The notes under the pieces are model-generated. The model was not told the origin of the DNA. It ran no database searches and saw nothing but the letters and a program-made list of their open reading frames with translations. The position numbers and the translations under genes are program-made. Shown here piece after piece: positions 11,264 to 19,100 of a DNA stretch of 64,000 nucleotides. Position 1 is the first letter of the stretch. Each line of letters starts with the position of its first letter. The stretch is from Symsagittifera roscoffensis (taxonomy: Eukaryota; Xenacoelomorpha; Acoela; Convolutidae): positions 30,726,401 to 30,790,400 of the forward strand of contig NC_087067.1 of the NCBI RefSeq assembly GCF_963678635.1, in the 5' to 3' direction.

Positions 11264-11836
11264 TTAGAGCGAGGCAACCATTGCTACCTCGAGAAATTCA
11301 AATTTATCTGAAACTGATGCAATGCAAGTCCCGGTATGGCTGTGATGTGCCCAAATACTTTCATTTTTTCTCTGCCTCGTGATCTTTCAGGACGTGCGCA
11401 AAAAAAAACATTTGAAAATGAATCATAAAAGAATAAAAAAAAAACAGCAAAATTCGTTCATTTCTCTCTCTCTCTCTCAAAATTTCAAATTGCTAAATGT
11501 TTAAAAAAAAACTCGAAAGCTTTCGGAACTATGTCCATCGTCAGGTAACAATAGCGAAATAAAGTGATTTACAGATGTTGAAACATCATGAAAGACCATT
11601 AAGTGGTTCTAAACAAAAAAATCTCTCCACCAATCAAATATTAGCATTATTACGTAAGAATTTCGTAATCTTTAGTTTTCTCTAAAATTCTGATATTTTT
11701 AATCTTACTTAGCGTTTCCTTATACTAACTCTTCGGTTTTACAATTTTTTTCGATTGACAGGTTCGATATTTTAAGCCAAAAATGTTTTTGAACTACACT
11801 CTAAGTGAACTAAAATAAAATCTATTGACAGATTTA
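11264..11836. other. LINE-2 5' region / non-coding DNA
   Basis: AT-rich, no coding potential seen. Contains a (TC)8 microsatellite at 11463-11478 and several A runs. It could be LINE-2 5'UTR or older host DNA; its end is set by the LTR boundary. Confidence 0.5.
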
Positions 11837-12743
11837 TGTAACATTCGTCTACTGCAGTCACACATGAGGCTTAAGAAAAATAGGCCCTATAACCACTGGC
11901 TCAAGGGTCAGGGACACCATCTCTTGTGTTTTTCTACCTCAAGAACGGTCGGAGCCAGTTCGGTTCGCTTGTGACATGAGACTACGACCCGTTACAGCTT
12001 AAAGGCTACTACTAAAATATCCCCCCACTCTAGAATTAGAAACGTCCCCATACTTAGGTCTCTAGATACCCAAAATACATGAACGCCGTTAAAAACCGGG
12101 TTGGAACAATCCGTTAAGTTACTTTTTATTAGACAGTGTAAATTTCAGATGGATCAACCTAAAACTCGCCTTACCTCAACATAACAATTATAAAACACAC
12201 TCTAGGAATTTAAATGAAGTACTCACATTGTAGCACACTCAAGAACCAGAAAGTAAATAAGTCGGTAAACAACTCAAGAATCAATAAAGTAACTAATATG
12301 AGTTTAATGTTAGTCAGTTTTAACAACAAGAACAAGTTTTTACTCTAGACTGCAAGTTCTCGTGAACCATTGGGACACTCTAGCTGTCCACCTTTCCACC
12401 GAAGGTTCACTCTGGTCCAGTCAATAATAGTATTCCATTCGTAACGATCCAATTCGTGGGAATGCTCTCGTCTCTGTTTCAGATGGGACAGCTCTACTCT
12501 AGGCTATTATTGCTATTGAAATTGCGAATAGCAATTTCCCACCGATTTTTCTAGCAACTTTCCCGCGATTGTTATTCAACTGTTCTTAAATTGTTCTGAT
12601 CTCTTTTTCTGATTTTCAGTTCTCGCGAGAAAATCGTGCATGACAGGTTCCACTCGAAATTTTGAAAAATTAAATTTCACTCCAAAATCAAGTGTTTTTT
12701 GCTTCTCTCAAGGTCAAACTTCCAAATATGACCGACTGGCACA
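11837..12743 (-). repeat. 3' LTR of copy B (907 bp)
   Basis: Direct repeat of 33983-34898, nearly identical. The only length difference is loss of CTTTGATCC (9 bp) near 12140, which removes one arm of a small hairpin present in the other LTR. The TATA-like box is at 12186-12195. Confidence 0.95.
12125..12130 (-). terminator. Polyadenylation signal in 3' LTR
   Basis: AATAAA on the minus strand (TTTATT on plus), about 60 bp downstream of the TATA-like box and within the expected R region. It is the probable 3' end signal of the genomic RNA. Confidence 0.5.
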
Positions 12744-13173
12744 TACTCCCCGGACTCGAGATCGATGTCCTCATCGCGCGCTGTCTTCTGCCAGTGAGTC
12801 CCAGAAAAACCGAGTGTTGCTCAAGATACAGTGCCAGTGGTCATTTACAGAAGTTTGCAGCAGATTTAAGCTTATCTACACCCCAAAATTCACAGCCATT
12901 TAAAATTTTCACGCTATTGCTAAACAGCAACCAAAATCTGCATACACCTGCACCCTTGAATTTTCGCTTTTCAAGCCAATCATTTTAAAATCTCTTTTGT
13001 CCTATTCAATCAGGAAATTGTCATGCAGCATTTTGATTTATATAATAAATATAGTATATTAGTAACAATATTTGCTTTGTTAAAATTTCTTTTTTGTGAA
13101 TCCAAGTTTCACTCGGATCCACGCTCAAGCCCCCCTTCCCTCTCAAGACTCAAGATCCATCCGATTTGCCCAT
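12744..13173 (-). other. 3' untranslated region and polypurine-tract position
   Basis: 430 bp between the ORF2 stop and the 3' LTR. Directly before the LTR, the minus strand reads GTCCGGGGAGTA, a short purine-rich run in the position of a polypurine tract. No ORF of note. Confidence 0.5.
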
Positions 13174-16100
13174 TCATCTCGTACTCTTCGCCTTGGAGGT
13201 ACTGCATCCTGAAGTGCTAGATGCGGCAAACTGTCTCAACAGTTCCTCTTCATCATCGGAACTAATCACAATCTCCTCCCAAGCCTTCAGCTGTTCATAG
13301 GATCGCATCCATTCTCTCTGCTCCTGCAATCTCTTTGCTTGGTTGGGTAGTGCCTTCACCCTAGCTTCTCGGTTCAAGCAAAAGGAGTTGTGCAGGCTCA
13401 AGCTCACGTTCTTCGCCAGGTCTTCCTCTAGTATCGACTCCCTCGCTTTGGTATTGTCTCTAGACATCTTACCCACTCTTTTCCATCCCGTCGTGATCGC
13501 ATTACGATGGGTTAGCAGGGGTCTCTTGAAAGCTTCCGGCCCAATCTCGGCCTGGAACTGTCGATACTCTTTTTGATGTTTTCTCATGTGATCTTTCGTT
13601 GTCATGTACAACCAAGACGTCAGTGTCGCCCGAAACCATGGAAAGTACCTCAAGCGACTCCATACGTGCCTGACTTCCGTCGGTATGGCGAATACTTTGC
13701 ACGCAGTCTCAAACAACTCGAGTCTCCTGCTGTAGTCTATCGCGTATATTGACTCAGCCGTTGGCGTCGTCGCCTCCCGATACTTCGTTATATTCTCTTC
13801 TATCCATCTCAGAGCTAACATCGTACTCACTACTAAGAGCGTCACCTTCTGCCGGTGATCCGGTAGTCCGATCGACCGAATCTCTTCCACATCCCACACC
13901 AGGCAAAGGTTCTTGTGATCTGGATACCACACCGTTTGTGCCAAACAGTGGCATGGGCATTCCCCATGAGAGATCTCAATGCTCCTGAGATTACGCTCCC
14001 CTGAGGCTTCCAAGAGAGGCTCAAGCTCCATCATTTTCTCGTGCATCGTGTCGTTGTCTTCCAGGTTGGGAGTACTTCCCACAGGTTTCCCGATCACGTT
14101 TTGTCTCTCGTGATCGCTTGTGTTTTCTCTTTCCAACTTCAGAAGATCTTCTCCCCAGATTTCGCTTAAGTCATCTCTCAATTCTTTTGGTACTGTCCCT
14201 TTGATTTTTCTCAACAACTTGTGCGAGTGATGCGACATCCGAGCCAACCTCACGCACTTGGGCACTGAGAAGGCCTTGTCCACCAGTATTCTCTGGCTGG
14301 ACACTTCCACCATCGCCATGTGTAGCGGGTAGTGACTTCCGCACAAGTTGGCCATCATTGACCCTATCAGCGATTTCGCGTTCAATGGCAAGCCATAAGC
14401 TTCGCTCATGGGAAATCCCATTTCCGCCTCAAGACCAACCTTCCAGCTCCGGATGTGTTTTTGAGTCACCTGCAACACCCCGGGCCATGATTCTACGCTC
14501 AACGCCGTCACTAAATGATGTTCAGACTCCAGTCTCTCCAGTGCCTGCAGACCACACATTCTCGAGAAGAATCCGAGAGCTGTCGCTATATTCACCGTGG
14601 TTCTCGCGTAACATTCCGCTATTATTTGCACTTCACTTTTCTCCCTTTCTGTGATGTCTTCGAACCAAGTGACCAGGTCTTCTTTTTGAAACGACAGTAT
14701 TCTGACGCATGACCGTCCATCGCAGATGTGCTCTCCGTTCCCACACGTCGAATCCAGACAGCTACCCGGCTCCAATTTCTTTGCTGACCCGGGGTCGCTC
14801 GTCCTTTCGCTTGGCTCTTGCATCTGGGGCGTGATTAGCTTATGTAGCACACTCAACTTCGCCAGGTCTTCATCTTCCGTTGGTGCTAACCTCACTCGCT
14901 CGGTGGTTTCCTCGATTAGACTCGCATGGGGATGTGGACACCAGGAGGGTCTTAGTAGCTTCCATATCACTCCCAAGTTCGTAGTTAACAAGCCATTTCC
15001 ATCGCCCATGTTCACTTCAACTCTCTTGTTTGAGCGCGGTATGCCTATCACCTCTGGTGCTTTCTCAAGAATCAGGCCCAGGCTCGGCCCCTCTTTCTCC
15101 ACCGCGTCTATCTCCATTATTCTTTCTGTCCAAAACTTCAGTAGCTCCGCTACCTCATGGTTTCTGTGGGCTCCTCCAGCTTCCGAGTCTAAGAAGGGAT
15201 TGTAGGCTACTCCCATCACTCCAGACACATATTGGTATTCCCCCTTCTCACTGAGTCTCGAGTACTGTTCTGACGAGGCCAGGTTACGGTGAACATCATG
15301 TTCTTCCTCGAACTTCTTATTAGAGAACCTCCGTACCTCGTCCAGCTTTCGATGGTTCTCTAAGGATAGTCTGGAACCATCTTCTTTCTCTATTCCTGTA
15401 CTCTGATATACGTTCAAGATGATCGTTGAGACTCTTCTCTCCATGGTTTTACTTCCACTTGCTCTCTGGTGGCATGCCAGGATGGTGCTATCAGACATCA
15501 TTGACATTGTCCATCTCAAGAAACATGTGGCATCTTTTCTTCTAGCCAGGCTCAAGCCTGAATTGTCCCTGGCCACGTGTTGCATCAGTGTCTGATACAC
15601 CTCTAGCTTCTTGCTTCCCAACTTCAGCCTGTCATACGAGGTCAATGTCTCCAACTCTATTCCCACCAGACTCCAGGTGAACATTAATTGTCCCGCAGTT
15701 CTAACGAAGGGATTCGCCATTAGTGGCGGTGCTGATGAGGATGTTCTCATCGCCTCTTCAAAATGATCCTTCAACAAACTCTGCCAGGACCTCTTCAGAT
15801 GACTTGCCATCTCTATCTTATTAACCTCGGCTTTTTGCTGGGTGGCCCAATTGCGTCGCCTGCGAGCTATTCCACTGTCCAACTTCTTCAAGCAGTCCTC
15901 CATTTCCTTCAATGTTTCGAGGGCCACCCACCACGTCCGGGAAGTGTTCCTCGTCTTGCTCCTCTCCAATGGATCCCTCGTCACTTGTTTGCCCATGTCC
16001 TGATGTGCCTTCGAGATCCATTCTTTGCCGATCTCCACTTCCCCTACCTGTCCGTTCGTTGAACCTCTCTTCACGTTTACCTTCTGAGGCTTGAAGTCTT

Positions 16101-19100
16101 CTTCTGACGTCGAACTGGTGGAAACCTCTATTTCCTTTTCTACTTCAAGTGGTTTCCTGAGCTCCGAGCTGTTCTTGTATGCCGCCGTCTTGCATCGGGC
16201 CAAAACGATGGGCGCCGTCTCTCTCAAGTTTCCTTCCGAAACAGCATCCACTGAAGGACTACCCCATCCTTCCACTTCTCTCTTCCTCTTGCGAGTCTTC
16301 ACATCTCTGCTCGAGGGTGTTGTGGCTATCATCATTGATTCGACCTCTCCATCCACTCCTTCCAACTCTTGCCTCCCCCCTGCTCGAGCCTTAAGGATAT
16401 TAGTACTTTTAATCATATTACTAGTCCCAACCTTATCCCTTTTTATATCATCAACCATTTTATCCACAGTTTTTTGTTTCAGAGTAGAGCTGTCCTCACA
16501 TTTCTCTTTTCTAGTCTTCGATCGTGCGTTCCTCAGCTCCACTAGCTTGTTCAGCAGCTCTTTTCTTGCTTTCTCATCCAGGCCCGTTCCTATCAGGAGC
16601 GGTTCCCCGAATCTCACTACTGCGTCCCACAGTTCCTTCTTGAACTTGTCCAGCGTCGTCTCGCTGCCCACTTCTCGATTGAATTCCCCCAGGAATTCCT
16701 GCCAAGCGTCATCCTCGAGAGATCCCAAGAATATGTCCCTGTTCCCTTCGAACGTGTTCTTCTCCCTTTCCTCCGAGCTCACGAGTAACATCCCCATATT
16801 GAAGGTCTCACCTGCCAATGGCAACTCTAGGTTCTTCCGCGGGGACGGGTTCAGAGGTGGTGTGGCAGTATCTGCCCAATTCTCTTCGCTCAAGTCTTTC
16901 AACAGCTCTTGAGTGGTGAGTTCCTCCCCTGATGGCCCTGGTTCAGGTGTATTCCCCACCTCCATGTCTTCTCCAGCTTCACTGAGAGTTTCATCCATAC
17001 TCTCTTCCTCTGATTCATTTCTTCTTCTCTCGAGAATTCTTTTGAATCGATCCTCAACGGGTCCACTCCTCTTGTCTCCAGGCGTGTCTACAGACAGTGG
17101 TGACGGTGTCGTAGGATCCAGCTTTTTATATTCCGTCAGGGCTACATGCAGTTGACCTGCTGCATCTAGTTCTGTTCCCTCCTGTGTCACTTCTACTTGT
17201 TCCAGGCCATAGGGTGCCTTGTATTTTCTCGTGGCAAATTTCATTTCGTCCACCAATGCGACGTGTCCCTCCATCACGATCATCCTGCCATCATCCCATA
17301 TGGGTAGCATATTCTCAAGTCCTTCCTTCTCAAGAGTCCTCAAGACTTTCCGCACCTCAAATCCAGGGGGCTGCGAACCTCTACTCTTTTTCGCTTGCGT
17401 CGTCCACGAATTTACCTTTATCTCGCTGGTGTGGAAGTAGACTGCCGCCGTGTAGCCGATGAACAGGGGATCCCAGCCATCCGTGAAATGCCTCTGCGTT
17501 TCCTCCGTCATCATCTTCGCCATTATGGAGGGAACCACCAAGGGACTATTCATTCCCAAGGTCATCCTCCTGACTGTCGGGAACTCAGGCATGGTGGCTG
17601 GTAGGATTTCTTTCTCCATTATGGCCTCCAGCTCCCTCTTGACTAGTGCAAAGCACTCCTTCCAGGCGGGGATTCTCAAGACTTCTCGTCCGTTGGCCGT
17701 CAATGGGTTTAGGTTCCAAAACTTTGGATACATTTCAATGGGGCCCTCTCGCTTGCCTCCCATTCTACATTGCATTTGTCCCCTGAAGTTGCACACCATC
17801 ATCTCGGCATCTTTCACTTTTCCGAAGAGTACCGTGTTGCTCATACGCGCCCTGAGCAACTCCTGCTGACACCAATTCAGCGCTGTACCATCCAGTACGC
17901 TGATGAGACTCAAGTGCGTCACCGAGTGACGATACGTTATCACCAGGGGATCTGGAAACGCGTACGTCACTGCTGGACCATAGATGCAGGTCACCACCTC
18001 CTCTAGACCCCGGATTATCCCCATTGGGTCCGACCTCATTGCCAGGCACAGGTCCGTCAACAGAGGCATCCCTCTGTTCGCCTTCTCCCATTCTTCTCTC
18101 GAGGTTGGGTTCTCATCTTCACCCGTCATGTATCGATTCTGCATCATCAGGTATTGCACCAGCAGTGTCTTCAACCCTGCGGCACACTTGTAGGAGCTGG
18201 TTTCAATGCTCGTGTGGACTCTCCCCATAGACAGAGGTTCTCCATATTCCATTAACCGATGAAACGATACCAATTCCCCATGGGTCAAGAGTACTAGTGC
18301 CAGATACCCATCAACTCGAAGTGTCTCCACTCCTCGACTAAAAATGTATGCTGGGCCCATGTTGAACAAGTATCTGGGGTAAACCAAATACAGGGCCAAG
18401 AGCAGGCTGATGGACATGCCCAGTATCTCCTGTACGAAGGCTCCGAAGATAGTCGCCGTGGTGCCGAACACTCCTGCCAAGAATTCTCTCTCCCAGCAAG
18501 GACTCAAGAACTTGAGAATCTCGTAATCTCTCCTAGTCTTCAATTCGCCGTTGGCGTGCTCTCTCCAAAATCCTCCAATCGTCACTTCATTGGCGGCCGA
18601 GACAAATCTAGCCACCGTCATGTCTCTCGTTTCAGCTAGCTCCAGTTGCATCTCTAGAAAACTCCAGATTTGTTTCACGAGGAGTGGTGCTTCCTCCCTC
18701 GTCTTATTCGTGACGTTCTCCAGCCTTGGTGTCAGGAATGGCCACCAGCCATTCTCTTGAGTCAAGCGATATTTCATCGATTCTAACTGTTTCTCCGTCT
18801 CGACCACATTTCTTCTCTCGTTGCTGGGACCTCTAGACCTGCTGGTGGAATTTGCGACTTTCACATCCATACTCCGGAACCACAGGCTGGCCGTCAACTG
18901 GTTTATCGCCGGGTGGTCGTCCCCGATGACTGGGCTGAACTTGAGTTGTCTAGCAAAGTTCGATATCTCTAGCAAGAGTACCTCATCCAATACAATCAGG
19001 ACGTCGGCCAGTCCGTAAAAGCCCCTCAGTGCATGAGATATGTCAGCCCATGCCGCCGGCAATTCTGATTTGTAAAGCCTCAAGTTCAATGGCTCCAGCT

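Larger units (their letters stand above)
8637..11836 (-). mobile_element. LINE-2: decayed CR1-like non-LTR retrotransposon
   Basis: The order on the minus strand is an SGNH-like ORF (11263-10676), a 76-bp tandem repeat, a PHD-finger ORF1 start (10417), the rest of ORF1 with frameshifts, and an APE-type endonuclease (to ~8640). The sequence ends abruptly at the copy A LTR, so the reverse transcriptase and 3' end are missing. PHD plus esterase plus APE endonuclease is the known signature of CR1-group LINEs. It forms the spacer between the two giant LTR elements, and its right-hand end is defined only by the copy B LTR. Confidence 0.75.
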
